Assembly: GCA_027924585.1 (NCBI GenBank)
Contig: BSBM01001719.1
Span: 13,225,001 to 13,289,000 of the forward strand
Direction of reading: 5' to 3'
DNA length: 64,000 nucleotides
Source of the DNA: Larix kaempferi
Lineage: Eukaryota; Streptophyta; Pinopsida; Pinales; Pinaceae
A program made the translations under genes and the position numbers. Shown here in pieces: positions 45,986-56,340 of the stretch; position 1 is the first letter of the stretch; every line of letters starts with the position of its first letter. Below the pieces are notes generated by a model. It made no database searches, was not told where the DNA came from, and worked only from the letters and a program-made list of their open reading frames with translations.

Positions 45986-47290
45986 TTCTATTTCTTCTTT
46001 GAACTCTATAAATAATGAAGAAGGTCCTGAGTCTTCCTCCCATGGGATCGTTAAACTATTTACATGGTTGGATCTATTGAGTTTTCATTCTTTCTTGGAC
46101 TCATTAAAACAACAAGAAGGGTATTCTTTTATCTAAAAAGAATAAGGGATGGGAAAGACATATCATATCTTCATTGTTAAAGGCAGTTCAGTCAGTTCTA
46201 TCCTTGAACACAACACCTACTTGAGTCTATCTTGTCGGTTGGATTTAGTTTTTTGACCTCAGGGTGAACCTTTCCTCCGAGTTATTTACTCCCCCGGTTG
46301 GTTATTCTTCCAACCATATGGAGGGTCTGCTAATGTCTCTTACATTTCAGACTTATTATTTACCCCATTATGTCAGAAACTGCTTGAGTCACTTTGTGTC
46401 GTGCTCAATATTCAAGGATATACCCTGTGTCGGCCATTCTGCAGTTTACCTTGACCTCATGTGTTGGCCTTCCTAGTGTCAGTCTTGTTACATATTATTC
46501 CATATCATCTCTTACCAGTTGAGTGTCTCTCGAGTTGGATGATGGAGGATGCCTTAAGGACTCCCTTCCAATAGACTTCTTCCGATCGACATCAACTCAT
46601 TTTACTTTGGGAATGAAGTTTAGAGTTTCGGTTAGTACCTTGGAGATTGCAGTCACCAGTGGCAATTTTCCTCGCTGTTGAATGATGAGAATACATCAAT
46701 GTCTCTTCTTCGACAGGATTCCCAAGTGTTTGACTCCAAGTCCATCTATTCACACTTGGTGGATCATACTTGGTACCTTGGACCTCATCATCATTATCGG
46801 TGGAAGTCCTCGCGTTTGTTAATGGTATACATCAATGACCGGTAATCAAACGATACCCCCCATGTTCGACTGTCAGCTCATCTATTCACATGGTTAGGGT
46901 TTGTACCTAGAGTTGTTTTGGATGAAGACCTTGGGATTTTGGATGACAATAACTCATTTTGTTATCACCCAAGTTGCGCAAGACTGAGCCTCACTTATAT
47001 TTGGCGCTCCATGAGACATAGATCCAGTTTGTTGTTATGGCTATGATCTCTCAGTTTGACATGGATCCACGCTTGTATTCCAAGTGGCCATGCTTTATAT
47101 ACATCTCCTTGTTATGTATCGGAGATCATGTTGTATCACACTGCACATCTATATGATGCCAAAAATGTAATTGCTAGCTAACCTTGATCTTTGTTGCAGG
47201 TGTTCGTGTAACTTGTTTTCTGCAGTTCTTTGCTCTTCCTCTGGCTTTGGATTATAATGTATTTCGGCCATCGTTTCCCTCTGAACTCAC
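45986..47290. other. 3' untranslated region of C, distal
   Basis: About 1.3 kb without a recognisable gene; a plus-strand 70-codon frame at 46264-46476 matches nothing. Such long non-coding 3' regions are usual in Tat elements. Confidence 0.5.
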
Positions 47291-47291
47291 A

Positions 47292-47305
47292 CATTAGGGG
47301 GCATC
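47292..47305 (+). promoter_or_regulatory. Polypurine tract of element C
   Basis: CATTAGGGGGCATC directly before the 3' LTR start TGTTATAGG; a typical Tat/Ogre tract. Confidence 0.85.
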
Positions 47306-48347
47306 TGTTATAGGTTAAACTTGCACCTCTCCGTCCGTAATAACCTTGAGCTATTGATCACACAAAAGGACAACTTGGATGGAGGAGCATGTTGACCTTA
47401 GATGATACTTTGACTTACTCCATTTCCTAACTTTACTGAAAAAAAACCTAAACATATCATTTTGAGATATGAGCGCTACTCCACTCAAAGAGACTAGTGC
47501 CCATACACTACTCTAGTGTATAATAGTAGCGCTCAAAGCCTTATGAGCGCTACTCCTTCTCAGCATAGTAGCGCTCAACATTTAAAATTCGATGAGCACT
47601 AGTTGACAAGCACCATAGTAGCGCCCTAAATGCTACTTCACTGAACAATAGTCGCGTACATCTCAAAAGATGATTAAAAAATAAATTAATTTCTCGAGGA
47701 GGATTAGTTGCTAGTAGTTTCCCAACTACCCCAACTTCCTCCATAACCATACATCGACCTAAACTACTTCTCTAATCCTATAAATACAGGGAAGACTAAA
47801 GAGAAAGGTTAGATGGATTAATGGAGAAACTTTGAGACATAGAGATCTAAACAAGAAGCTTGCATTGGAGGAGTTGATGCCGAAGATATCCAAGCCAGAG
47901 AAGAGCCAGAACCCAGAATCAAGTTGCAGGAGCCTGTCATAAAGTCAGGTATACTTGTACATCAATTTTCTTTTGACAATAAAGGTTGAAGTGTCTTTCT
48001 TGTTCCAACTTGAATGTTTTCTGAAATAACATCTTAATTTGGATCTGTTTTGGTCAATATTGAATGTTAAACATTGTTTTTGTTTCTTTCAAGCTTATAT
48101 ATTGTCCAAGGTGCTTTGAGAAAGGTATTGTTATTGCAGGTTTACTGAAAGGAAGGTGGATTTGAAGGTTGAGCACAAGATCAAGTAAAGGCTAGGATCG
48201 AACTTCGATTGAAAGGTTTGTTCTCAAGATCCATAACTTATTTCTTTTCATAAATATCTTTATAATATCATTAATACACTTACCTGTCACCCCATCCAAG
48301 TTGATAGCATTAGTTTCCTTGCTATAGGGTAGATTTACCCGCCAACA
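47306..48347 (+). repeat. 3' LTR of element C
   Basis: 1042 bp against 1032 bp in the 5' copy; the difference includes an 11-bp stretch near 47895. The antisense frame 47550-47750 merely mirrors 33530-33730 of the 5' LTR. Confidence 0.95.
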
Positions 48348-48352
48348 CACAG

Positions 48353-48456
48353 TTAAGTGGATAGGGATTATTCCCAGATTCGAACTTGCAACATATGCGA
48401 AAAAAAAAATTGGCAGAAATTCCACCCAACGAGCCCAAGAAAGTGCTCTGATACCA
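48353..48456 (-). promoter_or_regulatory. 5' leader start and primer-binding site of element B
   Basis: Minus strand TGGTATCAGAGC at 48445-48456, 2 nt from the 5' LTR. The rest is leader sequence separated from 32418-33285 by element C. Confidence 0.88.
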
Positions 48457-48458
48457 GA

Positions 48459-48851
48459 TGTGAAGAACCTGCAATAATTGATTAATGAAAACACACGAAA
48501 TAGCAAAAATAACAGAACTCAGAATCACTTTTATATTGATCGCAGGCCACTTTCGAGGGGGAAACCTCCTTTGAGCAAACTTAATATAAATAACTTCACG
48601 GTACCTTCATTGGTCTCAACACAAACCTATATACTAAGTCTAGGCACTAATACCATGTGTCAATACAAACCTTGGGCCAATACAAAATATTGATCAACAA
48701 TTACTACGGGACGACTTACAAAGCATATGAGTCCAACAACAATAATACAAACTATGGATCAACAAATACTATGGGACGACTTACAAAGCATATGCATCCA
48801 ACAAAAATATACTAACAAATTAAATAGAAGGGTTGACATGGGTTCCTAACA
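48459..48851 (-). repeat. 5' LTR of element B
   Basis: 393 bp, same ends as the 3' copy. It lacks a short duplicated phrase (ATACCATGGGTCA) that is present in the 3' copy. Right target duplication TGGAT at 48852-48856. Confidence 0.93.
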
Positions 48852-48856
48852 TGGAT

Positions 48857-49567
48857 CTTGGAAGATGAAACCTTATGAAGATATGAAGAATCCCACTAAG
48901 ATGCCCTTGAAATGGTCAACGTTGCTCAACCTTTTTAATTGCATCATGAGGACGACTTGTAAAGTTTTAATTAATTGCCTTACACCAACAAAAGCCATCC
49001 TGCTAAATTAATTGAGTTTATAACTTGAACGGCCTGCTAAAAGGAATATTTAGACAAACATTTGAAAGGTCGGACACTAATTATAACGCTTAACTTGTTG
49101 ACAATTTGTCTTGCTTAACTTTTTTTTTAATTAAATTAAATTGAATTTTATTGTCTATACCCTAACTAAAGTCGGCCATTAGCTATTTTAAGACAAAACT
49201 CCTACATGAGATAGCATATAAATATGCCATAATTGTTCCATTCAAAAGGAAAGAAAAATAAAAGTGTAATAAGATTTGATCTCGGCCTTGCCTCATTAAA
49301 TTTGGGCTACTTACTCTCTCTCCGATTTCGGACCACAATCAACATACAATTCAGCCACAGTAACATAAATTACAGGCAGTATTATCTCTTGGTTTGAACT
49401 CGGGTCTGTCTTAACTCTTTTGAAGGCATAAACATTGATTAAAGTACAATCCAAAGGCAATAAGTGCACAGTCTCCAGGCATCCAAACTCTTGTATATAT
49501 TGATTTCCTAGGGCATCCAAACAACAGTAAGGCAAGAAAATCTCTTAGCATGGTTCTGAAGGTTAGT
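48857..49567. other. Anonymous DNA right of element B
   Basis: A minus-strand 74-codon frame at 49311-49535 (FGCLETVHLLPLDCTLINVY, AELYVDCGPKSERE) looks protein-like in composition, but I do not recognise it. No start, splice or repeat evidence supports it. Confidence 0.35.
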
Positions 49568-49568
49568 A

Positions 49569-49628
49569 TACATACATACATACATACATACATACATACA
49601 TACATACATACATACATACATACATACA

Positions 49629-49702
<74 letters not shown>
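49569..49702. repeat. Compound microsatellite (TACA)n(TA)n
   Basis: About 22 units of CATA followed by about 23 units of TA. The Met-Tyr-Val-Cys and Ile-Tyr frames across it are artefacts. Confidence 0.95.
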
Positions 49703-49704
<2 letters not shown>

Positions 49705-49994
49705 ACACTACAGAAGTCTGAATATACATAAGAAGTCCTCCTTGTTCATTGTTGAAACTAGTAGATTATTTTTGTCCATACTGTTAGTTTATTTTTTATT
49801 TTCCCTACATCGTAGCTCTTGATTTTTCCTACATTTTATTGTATTTTGGGCCATCCCTAACTATTTTTTTTACTATGTTTTGAAGTTTTATTTGACTGGT
49901 TAGTGTAGTACTTCTCATGTATCTTCTAGTAATAACTTGATTTGACTGTAAGCTGTCATTATTATTCTGACTGTAAGAGTTTGATTGTTAATTG

Positions 49995-50397
49995 TGTTAG
50001 GAACCCATGTCAACCCTTATATTTACTTTGTTAGTATATTGTTGTTGGATGCATATGCTTTGTAAGTCATCCCATAGTAGTTGTTGATCCATATTTTGTA
50101 TTATTGATGTTGGACGCATATGATTTGTAAGTCATCCCGTAGTAATTGTTGATCCATAGTTTGTATTGGCCCATGGTTTGTATTGACACATGGTATTGAC
50201 CCATGGTATTAGTGCCTAGACTTAGTATATAAGTTTGTGTTGAGACCAATGAAGGCACCGTGAAGTTATTTGTATTGAGTTTTCTCAAAGGAGGTTTCCC
50301 CCTCGAAGTGGCCTGTGATCAATAAAAGAGATTCTGAGTTCTGTTATTTCTGCTATCTCGTGTATTTTCATTAATTAATTGTTGCAGGTTCTTTACA
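49995..50397 (+). repeat. Solo LTR of the B family
   Basis: TGTTAGGAACC to GTTCTTTACA, 403 bp, inverted relative to element B. It is flanked by a perfect 5-bp duplication AATTG (49990-49994 and 50398-50402) with no internal region, so it is the product of LTR-LTR recombination. The TATA-like CTTAGTATATAAG lies near 50220. Confidence 0.93.
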
Positions 50398-50492
50398 AAT
50401 TGAGATTGATTATAAGAAATTGGTATTTCTTGACTTGTTTGATTTGACAAGTCAGATTGTTGTACACTTACTATAAGTGTTGAGTTTGTGAT

Positions 50493-51126
50493 TGTTAGTT
50501 TTTCATCATTTAATTCAATCTGATCTAGTATCTTAACTGAAAGAACAATATGTACAGCATATCAAACACAAGAGACAAGAGACACAAAGCATTTCACCAG
50601 GAAAAACCAAGAAGGTGAAAAACCCTGCAACTTCCTCAGAGATAGAATGAGCATCAGTACAAAGATCACAAAGATCAAACCCCACAAAAAGAGAAATTCT
50701 CCTAGCAGCTGCTCTTCCTCCACTTGCGGGCAATCCTCCTCTCTCTCACTAATGCGAACTGAGTGAGTGTGTGAATGAATAAATGAGAGAGTCACACTCT
50801 CTATTTATACTCTACTTCACTTTGACTTTTAAATCTAACTAGGTCAGCCCCAACTTAACCACTTAACATAATGCTAACTGGGCTGAACCCACTAGGGTGG
50901 TCTAATAACCCTTTGACCCACACAAATTATACAGGGCCGACCCCACCAAGGTGGTCTAATAACCCATCAAGTATAAGTTGTGACACTTACAATAATACTT
51001 GCGACACTCGCAAATACAAATGACGACACTTCCAATTGGAGGAATGATACATCTCCGTTGGGGATACAATAAAGTACAAATGTAATACATAGAAGAATAT
51101 CTTCCAAAGTTACAAATACATCAACA
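50493..51126 (-). repeat. 3' LTR of element E
   Basis: Minus-strand ends TGTTGATGTATTTG and CTAACA. TATA box TATAAATAGAG at 50799-50809 (minus). Estimated 5-8 percent different from the 5' copy. Confidence 0.92.
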
Positions 51127-51142
51127 CTCCCTCTTAACTAGG
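51127..51142 (-). promoter_or_regulatory. Polypurine tract of element E
   Basis: Minus strand CTAGTTAAGAGGGAG, the same tract as in element A. Confidence 0.8.
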
Positions 51143-51379
51143 AAGGTATTCTCTAGATACAGATCATCAATACATATTGCCACAAGTCTTCAATTCTGGA
51201 GCTGGATCATCGTCACTGGATCACGGAGCATCATTGTCACTGCTGCTGTACTCGTCATCTTGATCACTGGGCTATCTCTCAATTCTTCTCGTCATAGGAA
51301 GTTCTATAAAGCCATCCCTTTTTCATGTTGGTTGTAGGCCTAGCCTCTTGTAGGTCTTCAACATCTCTAGCCATCCTTT

Positions 51380-51967
51380 GGAATGTGCATCAACAAAACC
51401 TTGAAAGAGCATCCGAGCTCAAACTATCGGATCTCCCAGGATCTTTTACATGTGACCACCACAAAACCTCAAAAGAGCATCCGAGCTCAAACTATCGGAT
51501 CTCCTAAGATCTTTTACATGTGTTCAGGCAAAACCTTAAAAGAGTGTCTTACAAACTGCAAGATCTCTAAAGAGCATCCCAGGAATTTTACGAGCACACA
51601 GCTCAACCTATTGGATCTCCAGGACTGATTACATGCCTCCTGTAGCAAAACCTTGAAAAAGCATCCGATCTCAAACTATCGGATCTCCTAGGATCTTTAC
51701 TATGCTACCTGTAGAAAAACCTCGAAAGAGTATCTGAGTTCAGACTATCGGATCTCCCAAGATATTTTCTATGCTACCTGCACAATCTGTCCACATCCAA
51801 CCTGTAGCAAAACCTTGAAAGAGTATCCGAGCTCAGACTATCGGATCCCCCAGGATATTTTCTATGCTACCAATACAATCTTTCCATGGACAACCTGTAG
51901 CAAAACCTCGAAAGATTATTCGAGCTCACACTATCAGATCTCCCAGGATCTTTTCTATGCTACCTGC
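51380..51967. repeat. Hairpin tandem repeats, type 1, in the 3' region of E
   Basis: About eight units of 60-75 bases, built on AAAACCTTGAAAGAGCATCC, GAGCTCAAACTATCGGATCT and CCCAGGATCTTT. Each unit has the inverted pair ATCCGA, 10 bases, TCGGAT (for example 51411-51432). Confidence 0.85.
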
Positions 51968-52615
51968 TGTTGATGTATATGTAACTTCGGAATGTATTTC
52001 ACATATATGTATATTGTATTCCTATAGAGATGGTATTATTCCTCTATAAGGAAGTGTCGTCATTTATATTGTAAATGTCGTAACTTATTCTTGATGGGTT
52101 ATTAGACCACCTTGTTGGGGTCAGCCCTGTATAAGTTATGTGGGTCAAAGGGTTATTAGACCACCCTATTGGGGGTCGGCCATGTGGGTCAAAGGGTTAT
52201 TAGACCACCCTATTTGGGGTTGGCCCAGTCAGCATTATGTTATGTGGTTAAGTTCGAGCCTACATGAGTTAGGTAAAAAGGCAAGTCAAGTCAAGTATAA
52301 ATAGAGTGCGGGAGGCACTCTATTTGCTCACTCACTTCTCACTCATGCACTCAAGGAGGAGTGGCACACTTATGGAGGAGGAGGATTTGCTGCTAGGATA
52401 TGTCTATCTCTTATGGTTGGTTGTATCATTGCTCTATCTATCTCTGAGGAAGTTATTGGGGTTTTTCACCTTTATGGTTTTCCCCAAGTAAATCTTTGTG
52501 TCTCTTGTGTGCTTGCATTATTATGTCCATGATTGATATGCTGTAGATATGCTGTACATGTTGTCTCTCAGTTAAGATCCTAGTTCAGATTGAAGTAAAT
52601 TCTGAAAATTTAACA
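51968..52615 (+). repeat. Solo LTR of the E family, opposite orientation, inside E
   Basis: TGTTGATGTATATG to AAATTTAACA, 648 bp, with perfect duplication CCTGC (51963-51967 and 52616-52620). TATA box TATAAATAGAG at 52296-52306. Diverged from the LTRs of E but clearly the same family (GGGTTATTAGACCACC phrase). It splits the 3' repeat region of E. Confidence 0.92.
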
Positions 52616-52635
52616 CCTGCACAGTCTGTCCACGG

Positions 52636-52990
52636 CCGCGGAGTATCATCCTGATACTCATGATCATACTGATCATCATCATATAGTACATCATCCTGAT
52701 GAAAATCATCATCACATGATTACCCTGAGCATGTACACAGCATCATCCTGATGCATATAATCTGGAGCATCATCCTGATGCTCACCACACATGATCATCT
52801 TGATCACCATCGTAGCATCATCTTGATGCCTATCATATGGAGCATCATCCTGATGCTCATCACACATGATCATCCTGATCATATAGCATCATCCTGATGC
52901 TCATCACACATGATCATCCTGATCATATAGCATCATCCTGATGCCTATCATCTGGAGCATCATCCTGATGTTCATCACACATGATTGTCC
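52636..52990. repeat. Hairpin tandem repeats, type 2 (ATCA-TCC-TGAT), in the 3' region of E
   Basis: A dozen or so short inverted repeats share the core ATCA-TCC-TGAT with arms of 5-8 bp, in places organised as 44-bp tandem units. Examples are GAGTATCA-TCC-TGATACTC at 52641-52659, GAGCATCA-TCC-TGATGCTC at 52765-52783, ATGATCA-TCC-TGATCAT near 52868 and GCATCA-TCT-TGATGC near 52813. Arm changes are matched on both sides. Confidence 0.88.
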
Positions 52991-53039
52991 TCTTCAGATC
53001 ATCTCATCGTCCATAGAGCACAGCCTAGATGTACATCAT

Positions 53040-53335
53040 ACAACACTTACACCACCGAAATGGGAGAACACATTTACCACCATTCGGGGAAGGCTCCATC
53101 CCTTACTTTTTCACCATGGGAGAACACATCTACCACCATGTGAAAAATGGCTTCAACCCTTACATCTACACCATGGGAGAACACATCTGCCACCATGTGA
53201 TAATGGCTCCAGCCGTTACATCTGCACCATGGGAGAACACATCTACCACCATGTGAGATTGGCTCAGCAATTACATCACGACCATGGGAGAACACATCTA
53301 CAACCATGTCAGAAAATCCCATGTGCATATGCGTC
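53040..53335. repeat. Hairpin tandem repeats, type 3, in the 3' region of E
   Basis: Five units of about 58 bases starting CACCATGGGAGAACACATCT. Each contains CACAT, 8 bases, ATGTG. Open frames on both strands over them are by-products. Confidence 0.85.
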
Positions 53336-53346
53336 TTCCGGACTCA

Positions 53347-53928
53347 TCACTTCCCATTGGAAGGAACCTCGATCTGAAGTACACCAAGCCTCTTTCTGAA
53401 GTACTCGAGCTTCACTCTGGCTAGTGGTTTGGTCAACACATCTGCAATCTTCTCATCCGTTGCAACATACAGGAGCTTCACTGCTTCTCTTTGCACCATA
53501 TCCCTGATATAGTGATATTTCATCTCGATATGCTTCGACTTGTCATGGAACACCAGGTTCTCTGACAACTTCACACAACTATGGTTGTCACAATAGATAC
53601 AAGTAGCATCCAATTGGAGATCAAATAAATCAGATAGTAGCTTCCTTAGCCATACTTCCTCACAACTAGACGAACAAGCTGTGAAATACTCTGCTTCGAT
53701 TGTACTCAGTGTTACGCAGGACTACTTCCTGCTAAACCAAGATTTCACACCTGATCCCATAATGAAGCAGCACCCCGAAGTGCTCTTCCTATCTGTAGCA
53801 CTTCCTGCCCAATCTGAATCAACATAACCCTCCAGGTTAACCTTTTTATTCACATCATGCCTGAGCCCATAATCAACCGTACCCTTCAGGTACCTCAGAA
53901 TATGCTTTACAACAATCAGGTGAACATG
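53347..53928 (-). pseudogene. Copia RNase H of element E
   Basis: MDATCIYCDNHSCVKLSENL, VFHDKSKHIEMKYHYIRDMV, KIADVLTKPLARVKLEYFRK are the C-terminal RNase H motifs. The upstream part (GYVDSDWAGS-like, 53800-53830; YLKGTVDYGL, 53870) is frame-broken. The domain is interrupted at 53933 by a solo LTR and continues as RT at 55342. Confidence 0.9.
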
Positions 53929-53933
53929 TGTAG

Positions 53934-55336
53934 TGTTTGTGCCAGAAATTGTTTCTAAGGCTAAGGAAACAAGCTAACACAATCTCAAGAATAAACTCAA
54001 TTAATAAAGCAAAGTTTAGGGTTTTTTGTATGATTTTAATGGTTATAAACTTTGAGGACAGTCAAGGAATACATTCAAGAGAAAAGTAAAAACTAATTCA
54101 TAAACAAAAACTGATAAAGATGTATAACATATCACATGAAATCCCACAGAAAGAATGTGCTGAAGTTCATACATAAAGGATAAGCATCACTAGAAAATGC
54201 ACATTAACTAGTAATGAATTTACCATTTAAGAAGCTAACAAGCTCAATAACAAAGCCAATCACAAACAAAATGGAGGGGAAAAAGTCATATATTTCATAA
54301 TTTTATCAGCTACTGCTCATAAGAGTCACAGTACTTATCTCTTAAACAAGTCTGAAGATACAATAGATTCTGCAGACCTCCTGATGCTCCCAAAAAATCA
54401 GAACCTTCTTTCAGTCCCTCTATCCCTCTTTTATATTTACAAAGAAGTCATTCTATTTCCCCTCATTAGGTCGAAATTCAAACTTCCTAGCAGTTACATT
54501 AACTAACTAGCTTAACTAATTAACTAAAAATAGCAAATCGGATTCCTGGCAAATATGGCAAATTTCTGGAAAAATAGGTGTCAAAGACGCTTCCATATCT
54601 CTCAATTGGTGACACCTGTGTAAAAACTGAGAGAGGTTTTTGTTAATGGGTCCGTGATGGACAAAAAAATCTCTTGGTTTTTAAAAATTCATCTCCAGTC
54701 AATCAGAATCGGCCCCGCAAAATGAACACTAAAACAGGAAAATATTAAATATTTAAAATCCCTGGAAAATAGGCTGCAAAGATTGAACTGAATCTTTTCA
54801 GCCTTAACAGCTGTTGCAAAACTGAGAGAGGTTTTTGTATATGAGTATATTCTAAACAAAAACCTCCTTTGGTTTTCAAAAATTCCTCTCCATCAGCTCG
54901 TGGTCTTCATTTGACTTCATTAACCCAAAACAGGAAAAACGCGATATTCTTGTAGTGCTTCTTTGATGAATTTCGGCTCCAACGCTACAAGAAAAACTTT
55001 TACACTGTTTTGTTGTTTTTAAACAACTTTATATCATTTTGCATGGGATTTTAAGGCTATTAGGGTTGGGAATGTATATGTACTCACTTAGAATAAGATT
55101 TATGAGCCTCTTATTTGATATAATGAACTTTTAAAACCCCTCATCAAAAACAAATATAAAGCTTTAAAATCTGAAAAGCTCAAAAGCAAGCCCAAAATAT
55201 TATATAAAGCTTAAGGAAAACTTACTAAGGAGGAAAAAATCAAATTAAAGAAAATAAATAACTTAAAATAAAGTGCAAATCAAACCAAAAAAGTGCAAAT
55301 CAAACCAAACTGAAGAAACAAAATACTGACTTAACA
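53934..55336 (-). repeat. Solo LTR of an unrelated element, 1403 bp, inside E
   Basis: Plus-strand ends TGTTTGTGCC and GACTTAACA, with perfect duplication TGTAG (53929-53933 and 55337-55341). A minus-strand TATA (TAAATATAAAAGAGGG, 54424-54439) gives its orientation. It holds an internal duplication of about 190 bp: the phrase AACTGAGAGAGGTTTTTGT occurs near 54627 and 54823. No other copy is in the window. Confidence 0.85.
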
Positions 55337-55341
55337 TGTAG

Positions 55342-56340
55342 GATTCGTCAGGAACTGGCTCAAGGTGTTCACCGCAAAAAAAAAATTGGTCTCGTGTTTG
55401 TCAGGTACATCAAGGACCCAATCATTTGACGATACACCATGACATCAACTAAATCTGATGAAGCATCACTCAATAGCTCCAAGTTCGATGCCATAGGTGT
55501 GGCCATGGCCTTGCAGTCCATCATCCCGAACCGCTTCAGGATCTCTACTACATACTTCCCTTGTCCAAGGAAGATTCCATCTGTACTTTGCCACACCTCC
55601 ATACCTAGAAAGGAATGCATCATACCCAAGTCCTTCATCTCGAACTCGGCAGCAATCTTCCTCTTTGTGTCGGAAATCAACCTATCCTCACCTATCACAA
55701 ACAGATCATCCACATACAATAGGTGTATCATTGGATTTCATTCCTCAACCTTGTAGTAAAGGTTGGAATCTTCCTTACTCTTGGTAAAGCCCAAACTAGA
55801 CAAGAAGCTGTCTATCCTGTCGTACCATGTCTTGGGTGCTTTCTTTAAGCCATACAAGGATTTATTTAACTTGCACACATATGACTCCCTGTCACGTGTC
55901 TCAAAACTGAGTGGCTACTCCATATACATTTCCTCTTCGACTACACCATTCAAGAAATTTGTCTTGACATCCATCTGGTGTATCTTCCACTTCATTACTG
56001 CAGCCAGAGCAAGTACTGTTCTGATGGAAGTGTATCTGGCTACAGGTGCAAAAGTCTCTTCATAATCTATCCCTTATTTCTAGGAGAAGCCACGAGCCAC
56101 AAAACTTGCCTTGTATTTCTCTATGCTACCATATGCAGCATGCTTGATCTTGTAGATCCACTTGGAAGTCACAATATACTTCCCTTCTGGTCTTGGGACC
56201 ACATCCCAAACATCATTCTTCATGATCAACTGGTACTCCTTGATCATGTCATCCTTCCATTACTGCATCCCGGATCCTGGGAACTTCAGATTCTTTAATA
56301 TCTTCAATATATAGTTTTCTTGAACTTCATTTCCGGAACA
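55342..56340 (-). pseudogene. Copia reverse transcriptase of element E
   Basis: The catalytic LLYVDDLFV is at about 55705, followed by FEMKDLGMMHSFLGMEVW, YVVEILKRFGMMDCKAMATP and RQMIGSLMYLTNTRP. The N-terminal part (56300-55760) is readable in broken frames (VWDVVPRPEGKYIV, MDVKTNFLNG-like). The domain starts near 56340, upstream of which integrase should be but is not. Confidence 0.9.

Larger units (their letters stand above)
33286..48347 (+). mobile_element. Ty3/gypsy Tat-lineage retrotransposon 'C', 15.06 kb, complete but inactive
   Basis: LTRs (33286-34317 and 47306-48347) flank a tRNA-Arg-type primer-binding site, a 2-kb leader, one gag-protease-RT-integrase frame, a second RNase H, an antisense gene and a polypurine tract. 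The perfect target duplication CACAG (33281-33285 and 48348-48352) shows it jumped into the leader of element B. LTR copies differ by an estimated 4 percent, mostly by transitions. Large size, tRNA-Arg priming, VVDEGAS protease and the extra archaeal-type RNase H after integrase are hallmarks of the Tat/Ogre lineage. Fifteen in-frame stops disable gag-pol. Confidence 0.94.
29436..48851 (-). mobile_element. Ty3/gypsy chromovirus 'B', internally deleted, hosting element C
   Basis: LTRs of about 400 bp lie at 29436-29840 (3') and 48459-48851 (5'), with a perfect target duplication TGGAT (29431-29435 and 48852-48856). In the minus direction it has a primer-binding site, a leader, gag, protease, fragments of RNase H and integrase, a chromodomain tail and a polypurine tract. 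The leader was split by the 15-kb element C, which fills 33286-48347. Own length without C is about 4.35 kb, short for a chromovirus because the reverse transcriptase, the integrase core and part of the chromodomain are gone. Confidence 0.93.

Noticed and set aside
49411-49822. Frames of Met-Tyr-Val-Cys or Ile-His-Thr-Tyr repeats
   Set aside because: Translation of the (TACA)n(TA)n microsatellite.
51380-53335. Regular repeats with spacers that might suggest a CRISPR-like array
   Set aside because: Units vary, spacers are themselves repeated, and the context is a eukaryotic copia element; these are tandem repeats of its 3' region.
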